From contig CM028927.1 of assembly GCA_016801845.1 (NCBI GenBank), positions 7,774,501-7,838,500 on the forward strand: a DNA stretch of 64,000 bases. The letters are read 5' to 3'. Of this stretch, positions 25,701 to 37,441 are shown piece after piece. The stretch is from Polydactylus sextarius. Its lineage: Eukaryota > Chordata > Actinopteri > Polynemidae. Position 1 is the first letter of the stretch, and each line of letters opens with the position of its first letter. The notes under the pieces were generated by a model. The model was not told the origin of the DNA. It ran no database searches and saw nothing but the letters and a program-made list of their open reading frames with translations. The position numbers and the translations under genes were made by a program.

Positions 25701-26977
25701 GGGTTGGCTTCTTATTAGCTGTGTACAATGTTGGATCATGATGACAATGTTACTAATTAAAAGGAGTTCTTAATGTATTAAAGTAAAGCAAGTGACTTGC
25801 TAAAAAAAACTGCTGCCAGGTTAAAATGTTCACCACAGGAAACCCTTCATTCACTTCACAGTAAAGGTTAACAGAGAGCGATGTTTTTGAAAGAGCTACT
25901 GTCAAGCTGAAGTTTAACACCTGCACTTTACACAGAAATCAGTACTTCCTGACAAGACATGTGAACAGTGCAGTGGCAGCTGAAGCCTCATTACTGAGGC
26001 TAAACTTGTACTTAAACTGCTGGAGAGACGCCGAGATGTGGTGAAGTCACCTGCCGCTCAGGTGAGACTGTGTTTCTGGTTTCTTGTCAGCAGATGTCAT
26101 GGACACTAATCTCAATCAAAGTCGGGGAACCGGTATGCACACTGAGAAACTACAATGTCATCGCAAATCATTAAAACCTGTTCGCCATGAATGATCACAA
26201 AGCCAGACTAATCTCAACAACCACTGACCGGCCACAACGGACTCAGCACTGCCTATTAATATTTCAAGACAGGACTGTGATAAACCAGTTGTTTGTGTCT
26301 GACAAGCGAGGGTAGCTACTCAGACTGGCAGCCTGGCTACTGATGACCACTGGAAACAGCTGTGTAATGAGGTCTCACATATTTTTTGCCTGAGGTCAAG
26401 TTAAACGACATCAACCCAACAATTAGCTGTCACTGCCTGGTATGCTTGTTGCCAACGTGAACACTAGCTGACTGTAGAGAAAACTGTTGTTGAGTAACCA
26501 GCAGTCCACAACTGTCCTATTAATCAACCCGGCTGATACTAACTAAATAACTTTCTTATGCCTTTAATGTTTTGTTTTAGCTCCACTAGCCGTGCAAACA
26601 GCTAACGCCCTGCTCACCTGTGTTTGTTGTGATGTTGAAATTCGTCGTTGAGAGACGTTATTCATAATCTAAACGCATATTACCGACACTGCCTGCATGG
26701 AGCTAATTCCAGTACGGTGTTGACAGTGCAGACATCCTGAGCTCAACGTATTAACTTATCGTTAACTGTGTAATCCCGGGCTGACTGCCGCTTATAGCAA
26801 ACGGGCTTTCTGAAGGCGCCTCGGCTCCTCTCCCCTGTCGGTCTAAGTGTTTACCTGCGAGGCTAACGCCAAGGCGCTAGCTGCTAAGAGCTAACTAGCC
26901 GTGTCTATCACTAGGAAACACTACTGTAAACGATACACGCCTCGATTTCACCGGCGCTGACTTACCTCTGCAAACAT
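6776..26977 (-). CDS. snx13: sorting nexin 13 (PXA-RGS-PX-nexin C), complete, 25 coding exons
   Basis: SNX13 (RGS-PX1) is a membrane-anchored sorting nexin of endosomes and ER/lipid-droplet contacts; the mammalian protein was described as a GAP for Galpha-s and later in endosomal cholesterol handling. I could place every coding exon; lengths sum to 2,865 nt with no frame break, giving 954 residues against about 957-968 in mammals. Order: two N-terminal hydrophobic segments (about 5-45), PXA (about 97-284), RGS (about 373-511), PX (about 555-680, with RRYSDF) and the C-terminal nexin domain (about 800-910). Start: a four-codon first exon (MFAE) spliced to ASLSIWGWGG, matching the mammalian N-terminus. 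The nearest gene 5' is twist, 11.6 kb away; dmac1 converges at the 3' side. Exon groups are listed separately. Confidence 0.97.
8906..10185 (-). CDS. snx13: snx13 exons 16-19, PX domain
   Basis: Exons 10116-10185, 9327-9469, 9100-9207 and 8906-9016. They encode the phosphoinositide-binding PX domain: AFISDTGVCNDHGKTYALYA, then KTYRRYSDFHDFHMRITEQ with the RRYSDF phosphoinositide motif, LKLPGKKTFNNMDREFLEKR, and the final helix DFLENKAYSKGKGEFARK. Exon 16's donor runs straight into a TG/CA repeat. The 9470-10115 intron has a long purine-rich tract. Confidence 0.95.
9541..9870. repeat. purine-rich tract in snx13 intron 16
   Basis: About 300 bp of mostly A/G on the plus strand (GAAAGG/GGAAAG-like units) between exons 16 and 17. 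On the minus strand it yields long open frames rich in S, F, L and P; these are by-products of base composition, not protein. Confidence 0.7.
10324..11702 (-). CDS. snx13: snx13 exons 12-15, RGS domain
   Basis: Exons 11603-11702, 10934-11127, 10676-10780 and 10324-10494. They encode the RGS homology domain: KLAANFGKLCVIPLDHILVH, a helix with ELFFWLTVEGYRVTAQQQLE, GVFEQYLSDK, DDPTPEIFDEIQRKVYDKML and RDERYYPSFKQSPLYVRML. Exon 15 also carries the acidic linker GSDDGDGESFNGSPTGSINL that precedes PX. Confidence 0.95.
11922..13656 (-). CDS. snx13: snx13 exons 5-11, PXA domain
   Basis: Exons 13535-13656, 13319-13437, 13003-13107, 12782-12870, 12551-12634, 12147-12285 and 11922-12010. They encode the all-helical PXA domain; landmarks are DWQPYFTTRLVDDFATHL, DLCELLLYLLLPPGDF, LLPLINQLSDPDYINQ and SCNYEAFMNILKL. 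All seven introns have GT-AG ends. The exon 9/10 intron holds a decayed copy of the exon 15 donor region. Confidence 0.95.
12400..12499 (-). pseudogene. decayed duplicate of snx13 exon 15 donor region
   Basis: This intronic stretch (between exons 9 and 10) aligns to 10264-10363, the 3' end of exon 15 and its donor-side intron, at roughly 75-80% by eye in the same orientation. Shared blocks include TTTATGCTTCCTGTG and the CAGGATT..GCAACAGGAA context. In the copy three bases are missing at the exon/intron boundary, which removes the donor GT, so it cannot act as the original exon end. Confidence 0.75.
13657..16786. other. snx13 intron 4
   Basis: About 3.1 kb between exons 4 and 5. I see no coding exon, RNA gene or complete mobile element. 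The longest open frames (about 14850-15190) have no recognisable motif. The intron begins, in transcript sense, within an (AC)16 run at 16755-16786. Confidence 0.6.
16755..16786. repeat. (AC)16 microsatellite forming an snx13 splice donor
   Basis: Thirty-two bases of AC on plus. Read on the minus strand the repeat is (GT)16 and its first GT is the donor of snx13 intron 4 (CAACAG|GTGTGTG). Confidence 0.95.
16787..18275 (-). CDS. snx13: snx13 exons 2-4, membrane anchor region
   Basis: Exons 18163-18275, 17025-17127 and 16787-16876. Exon 2 encodes a long hydrophobic stretch (GVVLFLVTFGPFAIFYLAF and onward) that anchors the protein; exon 3 continues with GKINSEKHLEKCEHSYLPP; exon 4 leads into the PXA domain (KIDRRLTGSSFIDEPLQQ). 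Exon 2's donor is 8 bp from a transposon-like element, and exon 4's donor is the first GT of a dinucleotide repeat. Confidence 0.95.
17240..18155. mobile_element. TTAA-bounded non-autonomous DNA transposon (MITE-like)
   Basis: A 916-bp element in snx13 intron 2. Its ends are 17-bp inverted repeats with one mismatch: TTAAAGGTCCCATATTA at 17240-17256 and, on the other strand, TTAAAGGTCCCAAATTA at 18139-18155. Each starts with TTAA, as expected for a TTAA-targeting superfamily (piggyBac or Kolobok type). No transposase frame is present; the longest open frame is 90 codons with no domain. It is therefore non-autonomous. The right end lies at intron position +8 behind the exon 2 donor. Confidence 0.8.
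18276..26965. other. snx13 intron 1
   Basis: An 8.7-kb first intron with no coding exon that I can support. It is ordinary AT-rich sequence apart from a 17-bp direct repeat (GATCATGTTCATCTAAA at 19361-19377 and 19400-19416) and the palindrome block at 23519-23614. Regulatory elements are plausible in the half near exon 1 but not identifiable by eye. Confidence 0.6.
23519..23614. repeat. nested palindromes / hairpin block
   Basis: Three inverted repeats in 96 bp. A perfect 38-bp palindrome fills 23519-23556 (19-bp arms, no loop). Overlapping it, 17-bp perfect arms at 23546-23562 and 23565-23581 surround a 2-bp spacer. Then 13-bp perfect arms at 23584-23596 and 23602-23614 surround a 5-bp loop. 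The first two share the TGCGCATAGCA core. Confidence 0.95.
26966..26977 (-). CDS. snx13: snx13 exon 1 (start codon exon)
   Basis: Twelve coding bases, ATG TTT GCA GAG, followed by a perfect GTAAGT donor. It joins in phase 0 to exon 2, giving MFAEASLSIWGWGG, which matches the family N-terminus. Confidence 0.93.
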
Positions 26978-27300
26978 CGTCTAAAAGGCTGTGCGTGCGG
27001 TGGCTATGGCTAACCCCACCACATTGTAACATGCGAAGAGGACGTTATTTTCTCGGTTAAAAACGGTCGTATTTCCAATCTCCGTACTCTCTTCGGAGCG
27101 TCGCCATGTTTGCCAGGTTTACGTCTTGGGTGCCCCGTTTCTGGACGTCGGCTTGTGATTGGCTGAGAGGCGATGACGCAGAAACACACCCGTGACTGAC
27201 GGACACAAATGCCGAGCTAATCGACTGACCCAAATATAAACATAACAATCTATATTATAATATACATAATACATATAATATATATATATTGTTCTCGCTG
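26978..27300 (-). promoter_or_regulatory. snx13: snx13 promoter and 5'UTR
   Basis: Directly upstream of the snx13 start exon and less AT-rich than its surroundings, with several CpGs. On the minus strand a CCAAT box (CAGCCAATCACAAG) lies at about 27153-27166 with a CRE-like TGACGCAG just downstream of plus position 27166 (GATGACGCAG at about 27172-27181). No TATA box is seen, which fits a housekeeping-type promoter. Confidence 0.5.
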
Positions 27301-27302
27301 GA

Positions 27303-27373
<71 letters not shown>
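27303..27373. repeat. (ATT)n trinucleotide repeat
   Basis: About 23 uninterrupted ATT units upstream of the snx13 promoter. Confidence 0.97.
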
Positions 27374-27374
<1 letters not shown>

Positions 27375-30300
27375 CAATAAACTATGAACTATAACTATAA
27401 ACTACTAAGTACTTAAAATTTCCTCTGTCTTGAGGATCAGATTGCTGCATGCACATTATTGCATCTGTATAATGTAACATCTACCATTTTTCTGCATTGT
27501 TATATTATCAATAAGTACATTTTGTTGATAATACTTTTGCATTTGAATACAAGTATTTCATGCAATGAAGTATTTTTGATGTTGTGATAAAGCTGTTTCT
27601 GTGAATTATATGATTTATTTCATCAGTGAATATACACATTAATATATAGTATATGCTTATATAATGTGGTGCATCTGATATTAGTCACACATGTCCAATC
27701 AAGTGTATTATTATGAGACAGAGCAGAGTGCAGTCTAATCACATGGTTGACCAGCGGCTGTCTGCAAACCTGATGATAATACATAATGCATTGCCCTAGT
27801 GGCACTGCCATTAACCTGAGCAACATTACCTTACATTACCTTACCAAAGAGCGGGGAGGCAGAGGGGTGGAAAGACGCACAGACAAAGAGTTTCAGAATG
27901 GCTGCACAAAGATTGTTACTTGCAAGAGATCTCTGCGTTGCTCTTTCATGTCTAGGAGAACGGAGAACACTTACCAGGCTGTACATTCCTCTAACAACCA
28001 GGTTCACACAAAAGATCCCTCTCATGTTTCCTGTTTGTCAGTCCCCTGGTATCTTTTTAATTCTCTCTCTCTCTCTGTGTCAGTCTATCTTTGTGTCTGT
28101 TTGTCACATCCTGCTGAAACACACAGACCAGTTATGGCAGTAGACTTTATACCCATACTTTATGAGTTACCACACAAGTTTGCTATGAGCAAAACATGTG
28201 ACTAAACATGTGCTAAATGGTATCTTTGTATCCAGTTCTGTGACTAGATCAAAGAATTGCATGTGTGCCTTAAACAAGATAAGGGTCATTTGTTGGCTAA
28301 CCTGTTGTGTAGGTGCACTAATTATTTCATCAAGCATCTTTTTAAAAAAGTAAACAGTACTGACAGCAAGGTGTTGTGGTGTTTTTAGAGATAATGTGCA
28401 TCAGCTTCCAACCTGCAATGTTGGATCTGTGTCACTAGAGGTCACCGCCAAACTATCTTAAACTCCCACTGGCTAAATTGATGGTCTAAGATGAACTACA
28501 AGAGGAATGTCTCAGATGAATCACTTTGAGCATGCCATTCATACTTTTCACAAAGCAATAAAATATCCAATAATCCTTTCCAAGAAGAGCACAAAGCACA
28601 ATAACGCATAGAACACTGTAGAAAATTAAAAGCCTTCAAGTTAAGATGACAAAATATAATCATAAGATTTCATTTACCGTCACATACTGCTTTCTTTTCA
28701 TTCTATATCACCTCTTGAAGCCCTGAAGCTCCTTTGGTCATATTTCAGTCACAAAAACTTTGGTGCTTAATGTGTATCACACCATATTCTTTCCTCTTTG
28801 AAGTGCCCTTTGCAAGATAACTTATCTCCTCCACCGCCTTTAGTGAGAAAGAGTGTGTGCAGACTCCACTATCTAGAAGCATAATGGTTGATTTTATAAG
28901 AGTATTTAACATTGTCATGGTAACTGAAAAGACTGGTTTCATAAGAATTTGACAGACACATTTGTTGGATGACCACATTTGCCACATGTTGTTTAACAAC
29001 TCAAGGAATCAATGACTTGTTTCTAGAGGTAACACACTCTCTTGTTCTGGTTAATAAGCCAGTGAGTGACCTGAGGCATGGCATCCGTGATGGTCTGGCC
29101 TAGAGGAGAAGGACCGGTGTGTCATAGTTCAGAGGTCAGGAAGTGGAATGTGACAGAATCTGATAATTTAATGAGAAAGGAAATGTATGTTATAGGTATG
29201 TATTTTCATTGTTGGCTATGGAAACTTCATACTGCCAAAATGTTATCTCCCAGAGTTCAAGAAAAACAGCATCACTGTCTGCTTGATGCATCACAGGTTT
29301 GGAGGATTTTGCAAAAATTTAGTTTAAGTTAAAACTAAAGTTATGCTTCAATGGATATTGAAATAATCAGACTGATTATATATATGGTGCTTAGGTTAGT
29401 TTGAGAGTTCAAGCTACTCTCAACCACTGTTTTCTGTCATGGAGGAAGACAGATTTTTAACCTTAGTATCTGTTTTAATCATTAAGATAATTAAAAAATA
29501 ACAAGTTGCATATTGTTTAGCTGGTGGCATTGACACAAGTGAGATTATTAATTATCCTAATTATGTGCCACAACGTGTGTCCTCAGATGCATGTTGTTGT
29601 GTGTCCTGCTAATGAGCCTGTAGTGACAGGGTGACACAAGTTAGATTAGGGGTGACATATGGCTAAATGTTTGCAGATGAGGGCTCCTAATATCTAATCA
29701 CCACGGTGACAAGGGTCATCACTGTGGGCCAGCAGGCCAACTAGCCCAAGGCACCTTGGGTACTGATGGGGCAAGATGTTTATTTCAGAATGAACCATTT
29801 TTGGATAAAATTTTGTGTGTGTCCCTTGACACACCGGCCTGAGGGGGAAAGTATGTTTGACCGCTGCTCCTCCAAACTCCACTTAACACAACCTTCTCCC
29901 CCCTCTGACCTCAACCTAATTCATGCAGTTGCAGTCCTGACAGGAGAAGGAGGAGGAGGAGAGTGGATACTTCCTGGTGCATAACAACTGTGTCATTCTA
30001 ATGCTGTGTGCGCATTCTTCTGGTCAGATAGTAACCACTGTCACACAGTTGTGTCGCAAAGTTGCATAGCTGATCATACTTGTGGGGAACATATTTTTTG
30101 CTGTGAACGACATTTGGTATGACATTGCAAAAAAAAAAAAAAAACATGAGAAAAGATAATAGCCCCTGAACCAGAACACAGCATTTCCCAAAAGGTTGCA
30201 CATTAACAACAATTTGTTATAAAAAAATGGACAAAAAATGAAAAGCAGAAACAATGTGATATATATTAAAATAACACTTTTCAACTTTACTGTAATAATC

Positions 30301-32205
30301 AGGTCGTAATACATATACTGATGAGATGCAACATCACTCATCTTTGTAGCAGCGTTAGAAGTGACAGTTTTGTTCCTTCAGTGTCTTTAACTGGGATTTT
30401 TGCATAATTTTTGGGCACAAAACTAGAAGGGGCAGATGAATGTAAAGTAAATCTAAATATTCTTCAAGATATTCTTATAACATATTCTTTGAGTAAGTTC
30501 CTTGCTTGTTTATGGTTCTCTGGCAGTGGTTGAAATCATATTCAGTAGTTTAAAGTGATGAATGTGGACTTCAGGTACACAGGCTGCAATCATCATCCAC
30601 TGGCAAAGTTAATTCTGATTAAAGTTAAAAGTCTATTCTTAGAGCAGATGTTAACATGAATGTATATTTAAAAAAAATAACAGTAATCCTCTTTTGACTC
30701 ACACAAAATTAAGTTGCTGTTGAGGTCACCATAAGGAGATTTTACAATGTTTATCGCCCACATTATGTGTTAAACTGGTTGGGTTTTATTACTTTTTCAT
30801 TCTTCTTCCCATAAAATCAGCAAAAAATGATCTTTTTCTTCAGTCTTTTCACAGTAGGGTTTATACAGTGAAATAACACAGCCACATAGAGATAAGGAAG
30901 ATCTATGTTTCACTTTTCAAAAGAGTTCAAATAAACCTGCTATTCATCCATTTAGGAAATTCCACAAAAGCGTAGTGGGGATACTGTGGGCAGGAATACC
31001 ACAAGTCTTCAGGGAACACCGCGGGAGTAAATTTCCCAGAATTTTGGGGCCTGTGCAACCGCAGGAGCAGCAGCTCATTCTGAGTCTGAACGCAGCTCAT
31101 TTTGAGATAACGCAGGTAGCAGAGCTTTTTGTCTCCTTGACTGTTCCTCTCTGGAGGAACTGAAATGAAAACAATAAATGGAGAGAAGAAGACAAGTAGG
31201 GAGTAAGTGAGAGAGGGAGAAAATATAGGGAGAGGAAGAAAGGTGCATTTTTCAAATGGTGAATAATTTGTCTACTCTGACATGATGCTGCGCAGGACCA
31301 CTTCCTGTGACTCAGGTTTCAGTGTGAGTGTAAACGTGCTATGGGGGGAGGGTCCACTTACCTTACCAATTCTTGATTTTGGGGGGCCTTAGATTTGTGG
31401 AAAAGATTAAAAAACACATTTCATATTTGTTTTAAAAGCACAATAAGTGTAAATATACGCCTTTTATATCTACACTATATACAACATACTGTAATATGTT
31501 GTAAGATTGTAAATGGTTGGATTTATGTATATAGAGTTGATTAATAAAAGTTAAAAAGAGAGTTTTACAGCAAATTGTGAGTTTGTATTCACTTTACAGG
31601 GGTGAAACTCTTATTATTCAAGTGCATAAGCACCCACATGACAGATGAGAAAAAGTGAGGATTTGTACATTAGTGTGTGCAGGTGCTGCTCATGTGTGTG
31701 GCCTTGGGAAGTGGTGTATGGTCGGTTCTTAGCTAAACAACCTCATTCAGACGTTATGTTTCCCCTCCTCCCTTTAAATTCATGTCAAGCCCACTATTTA
31801 ATAGCACAGTTGATATCCCTCTGGTGCCTTTGCTAATAACCCTTGTTTATATTAAAAGCTGCAGAGCGCCAGGATTTACCACAGTCAGGTTGTGTTATTG
31901 TGTGAGACACTTTCTCGCAGACGCCCAACCTGTCTGTTTACTCAGCATCTTGCTTTGGCTTAGTTTTGTAAAAAAAAAAAAAACTTCTTATTTATTGATT
32001 GGTTTTCTCTCTCCATCTTCTCTGTTCGCTCCTCTATCTCTTCTGTTTCTCTCTTATGTGTGTGTGTGTGTATGTGTGTCCAGCTTGGGGCTTGGCAGTG
32101 TCTCTTCTGAGGTTTCTGTGGCTGCAGGTAGCGGACCTGTTCACTTAAACACTGTACCCCTAATGCACTCCAGATGATCTAACTATTTATAACTCTCCCA
32201 CATGT

Positions 32206-32206
<1 letters not shown>

Positions 32207-32283
<77 letters not shown>

Positions 32284-32284
32284 A
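32207..32284. repeat. (CT)n(CA)n compound microsatellite
   Basis: About 53 bases of CT repeat run directly into about 26 bases of CA repeat. Confidence 0.97.
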
Positions 32285-32539
32285 AACTCCTCTGCCCTGT
32301 TGTAATTCTGGTGCCTGGCTTTTTTACTATGCCATTATTTCTTGGGACTAGTTTTCTGGAACATATATACACACACACAAGCTCTCTCGCTCACTCTTTC
32401 TCTCTCACCATCTCTGTGTTAATGCATCCTTCCTCTCATTTATATGTGTTTTTGGTCTCCAAAAGACCTTTTACCTCTTTTTTGTTTTAAATAGGTGGTG
32501 TTATTTTACACTTTTCCTGTTGTGCCATTACTCTAGTTA

Positions 32540-32551
32540 TGTGTGTGTGTT

Positions 32552-32607
<56 letters not shown>
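32540..32607. repeat. (TG)n microsatellite
   Basis: Long TG run with one or two early interruptions (TTTGTGTGCG). Confidence 0.95.
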
Positions 32608-32609
<2 letters not shown>

Positions 32610-33514
32610 GGGATGTGTGTAACTTTGAAAGTTGGCACTAGCCCTTACCAGGCAGCCAGGGGAAGAGAATTATGGGGCATTTAGGCCTGTTTTACAGGAC
32701 CTGAAAAAACATGCAATGGTTCATATGACACCAAATGGCAGCCTTATAAAATCACACAACCAACACCTTCTGAGAGAAAAAAAGAAAAGGAGACATGAAC
32801 AGAAAAACAACAGTCAGGAAAACAAATATAATGTTCTAATATTAAACTTTTTGCAAACTAAAACACACACACTGATTCAGAGCGCAACTGGCTAGAAAAA
32901 TGCTGGCCAACGATAATCTCTGCATCAGCAAGACGTTGTTTTCTTACAGTCCCAACATCTCTCGCTTTGTCTCGGCATGATTTTCTTCCTTACTTACAGT
33001 ACACTCACACTCTCCAGAGTTGGTCACACACTTCTGGCGACCGGCAGAGAGCAATTAGTGAGGCACGATGAGTGTTTCTGTATTTGTGTGTCAAGGTAAA
33101 AACCAAAAAAAAAAAGAAAATGGAAAAGAAAAAGAAAAATAAGGGGGAAAAGGAAATTTAAGGAAGAGAAGGAAATGAGAGATATATTAAACGGAGCGAG
33201 AGAGATTATACGATAGATAAAAGGAGAGAATATGATGAAGAGAGGGAGAGGGAGTGGGAGATTTGGGCTGGGAAATAAAGAGAGAGAGAGAGAGAGAGTG
33301 AGGCGGAAAGATAGAAACAGACCACCTCAAAGTAATGAGAGGACTGAGGAGGGAGAAATAAGGAGAGTGGAGAAAGAAACAGAGACCACCCCACAGTGAA
33401 CACCAGAGGGAAGGCTGCAGATTTCAGCCTCTATTTCTTTCCCAGCATAGCTCCCTTTAGACCAACTCTGAGGCTGGAGTCGCTCTCACTGCCAAGTCAT
33501 CCCTCACTTTACCC

Positions 33515-33552
<38 letters not shown>

Positions 33553-33678
33553 GAATATGTGTGTGGGTGTGTGCACTCACTTATGACAGGGGCTCTCAGA
33601 ATGCCAGTAAAGTGTGGCTGCACTCATGGTTACTGCTTTTCAACAGAATAAAGCTAAAAACTTACAACATGATGCAAC

Positions 33679-33679
<1 letters not shown>

Positions 33680-33745
<66 letters not shown>
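33680..33745. repeat. (TG)33 microsatellite
   Basis: About 66 uninterrupted bases of TG, the longest pure dinucleotide run in the window. Confidence 0.97.
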
Positions 33746-33746
<1 letters not shown>

Positions 33747-35546
33747 AGACAAATCTCAGTCACTATAAGTAGAGTCAATACAATCCTCTGTGCCACTAAC
33801 ACAACAAGGAAACATACATTTCCCCACTGAAAGCCACACTCCCGTCATTGTGAATGCTCCTGTGTCGAGTTAAACAATGACTTCTCTCTGTGGGAATAAC
33901 ACACACTGCGTTGTGCGTGACCTGGGTCTTTTTTCATAGTGATAGTCCATAGATCTATGCACGATAAGAGACCAGCGTGGTTTTAGAAGGTAAACACAGA
34001 GACAAACCCCTATAACATTCATCACTAGACCCCCTAAAGTTTCCCATTTTCAACCAGAATTAGACATTCAAACAGCTCAAATCCAATAAAGGAACTTTGT
34101 ATAGGGTGCAGTAAATTAAGTTAAGAGAAAGAGCCTATGTGTTTGAATGAACCATGCTGGTCTTTGATAAAGTGCCTATGTTTATATTCAAAAAGCGAGG
34201 CCACTGTGATATTGTCTGGTATGTGGAGAGTTATAAGAGGCTTGTGCTTAACTCAATCTGCAAGATAAACAGCCCTGGGCAGGAGCTCTGAGAGGATTCC
34301 TATAAGTTTGTTCCCTTCTTCCTGCCTCCTTTTCTTGAGTTCTCATCCTCTTCTATTTTCTCACTACTTTATCTGCGTGTTCATTTTCAATCTCAGCCCG
34401 CTATCTGATATTTTTTTTTTCTCTCTAAGCCACACCTGATCTCTTTGCACTCCTGTGCCCATGCATCTGAGAAGTATTAGTGAGCTGAGTGCCATTTTGT
34501 GGAGGCAAATGTGATGTGGTGGCTCATGGTCCAGCTGGGGGTCGCTGTAGTCAGGGGACAGGGTCACTTTGAGAGGTCATGGGTCAAGAATGATGGGGGC
34601 AATTGGCACAGACCTTAGGGAATGTGTAAGTGTGTGTGTGTGTGTGTGCCCTCTATCTCTGCTTGCTTTTACAAAGCCCCTGATGTAAATTATAAAACAT
34701 CACTTCCAACAGTATCACCATCCACACGAAAAACTATTACTACAAAGAATTACAAACTTGTGTTTCTTCAAGAAAATAAGGAATACATTTAGATGTCATC
34801 TAAAAGGGTTTTGGTTTCCATAAAACTGGGTCATTCATGGGAGATGTATTTTTAGTTGGTCAGAACTAGAACCAAGATATCCTGATTTCTAGTCCTAAAT
34901 ATAAGTTAGATCTGAAAAATTCTATTTTAAAATCAAATCAAATTCTGGTCTTTCACTGGCCCCAACTGCCTCCTAAATATAAATGTTAAGAAATGTTTTT
35001 CAAGTCAAGAAGTTAAGAAATCTCCATCCACTGCCACAGAAGACATTATACACTACAAAGAATTAACTGAACTCACACCTTCAACTCATTAATACACTAA
35101 AATATATTGAAATAATATCAGAAACATTTATTCTACATGCAGCATCACACTGATCTGACCACCACGACTTTAATTAAATTGTTTATCACTTTTTAAATAT
35201 GTCAATAACTTGTCAGTATCTGTTTCATGTGTTGCATGTTCAGTTTTACTCCACCAGAGGGTTTGAGTGCAGTATTTTGTTTCAGTTTTCGAGAATGTTC
35301 TCAGGATATGGTTGTCTTGATTTAGGCAACCGACCACATATAATGGTGCACACACACAACACAAACTCACAGAAACCCACATAAACCAACATAAACACAA
35401 TCACAGTCAACACACATGGAGGCATAGTTGCAGATATACACTCACTAACTGCCTCAGGTTGAGATGAAACACAGATAATTAACACTAATGGAAACCAGCC
35501 TTGTAAATCCTCTCTTGTTCTCTCTCCCCTTGTGTTTCTAGGTATA

Positions 35547-35582
<36 letters not shown>

Positions 35583-37441
35583 TTTGTTTTCGACTTCCTC
35601 TTCCCCTGTGTCTCTTGTTGGTGTTGAGGGTTAATACAAACCAGGACCCGTTATCTTGTTATGGGGAACTTCACAGAGAGAGATGGAGGTGAGGGAGAGA
35701 CAAGCAGGACAAAAGACAGGTAGACCTTTGTTGAAGTGTTTAAAAAACTAAACAAACTACAACCTGGGCCTACTGTCAGTGTAAGGGAATGAGGAATCCA
35801 TTTTTACCAAGATTTACATGCCCTGGCATTATCAAAGCACACACAGGCCTGCACCTTTGACATTTAGATTTGTTTAAGGACTACAGACCTAAAAGCAGGC
35901 AGATATAAACTGTGATTAATGAGCGGGAGAGAGTGTGTTTGAGTGTGAGTGTCAGTCATCAAAGAGTCTATAAATCTAGCACACTTAAATGCAAAAAGCC
36001 AGATGCCTTCATACTGATAACAAGCGGTCATCCCATTACCTTCAAACATCAGAAAAGGGGGTAGGAGCTGAGATGCAGGAGCACTCATCCCTCCCCTCTC
36101 TCCGTCTTTCTCTCTCTGTGGAATGTATTTGCCTGTTTGGTAGGCGTGAGAAATCTCCCTCTGTGTGTGTGTGTGTGTATGTGTGTGTTTCAGAGCCTCA
36201 GAGGTGACATTCCTCTGTGTCAGAGCAACAGCCTCAAGTTTAAGATAACACGGCCACGGTGATCTAAGGGTGGGAATCGATTCCCCCCGGTGGCTGGTGG
36301 GGCCCTCGGGTCAGAGCTGATGGCTTTACCTTCCGCACGCAACCTGCGATGCAAAAACACAGTAATGCTCCCATAATCATCCCTCAACAACCCTATGGAG
36401 AGCTCTGGAACGCACTATAGTGTGTTTGTCTTGAACACCGTATCTTTCATCTCTGATTGTCCAGCTGATATTATTGTAGTAGTACTGTAAGATCTCATTC
36501 ATTCGGGCTATTTATATTATTTCAGTGACAGCGTTCAAAAGAAAGATTTGGATTGGATTTTGGAAAATAAAAGCAGAGCAGATCCCACCTTGTGGGCTAA
36601 TCCATTCTAATGATATATATTATTAATCTTCTTCTTAATGATATTTGTACTTTAGATATCTATTAATATTAATAAATATGTTCTGCAGGTCAATCCTTGG
36701 TCCTCTAATAAAGACAGTTACATCTAAATAACCTCTCATGTCCATAATTTAAAAATATTTCTATTTTCCTTAGTTTTTTTTTGTAGGGTTTTTTGTAGAA
36801 AGGTCAGTTTTTGTGGCACAACCTCATTTGTGTCTTCATTTCAGCGAGACTTCATTTGTTGAAAATCCAGAGATTTTCTAAAATTACTGTAAATATTTAG
36901 TAGCAATTTGATAACAGTGTCAAATTCCACTGTGTCGAGACCGTGCTGAGTTAAAAGTCATCTGTGCTCTTGGATTATTTTGTTTGCTGTGGTATTGCAA
37001 TTCTGAGCGTTGTTTGATTTTCCTTTTTTTTTTTTTAAATTGCGAGTGCATGTATATGAAATCACACAGTCTAACCACTTTCTTAACAGTCTGTATTATG
37101 ACCCACAGCCACCACTTATATCTGTCAGCGCTGTCTGGGTAGCTGCTGTAGCACCTGCAGGAGACTCCTATGCTGACCTGTGTCTCAGAGGACATCTGGG
37201 AATATCATGCATGCCTCCCACAGCTCCACGTTCACCCTGTTCAAACAGACCACCAACTAATTATGGCTTATCCAGATCCCCAGCTCAAGAAATCACTACA
37301 GAATAAGCTGCGGGTATGAGTTGTTTTCTTTTGTCCCCCTCCACTGTGGTTTAGTTGACTGGGAATTCAGTAACAACAAATGAAAATAAACTCTCTTCGT
37401 AGACATAAAAGTGCTGAGAGTATGGGAAATGACTTTGTTTC

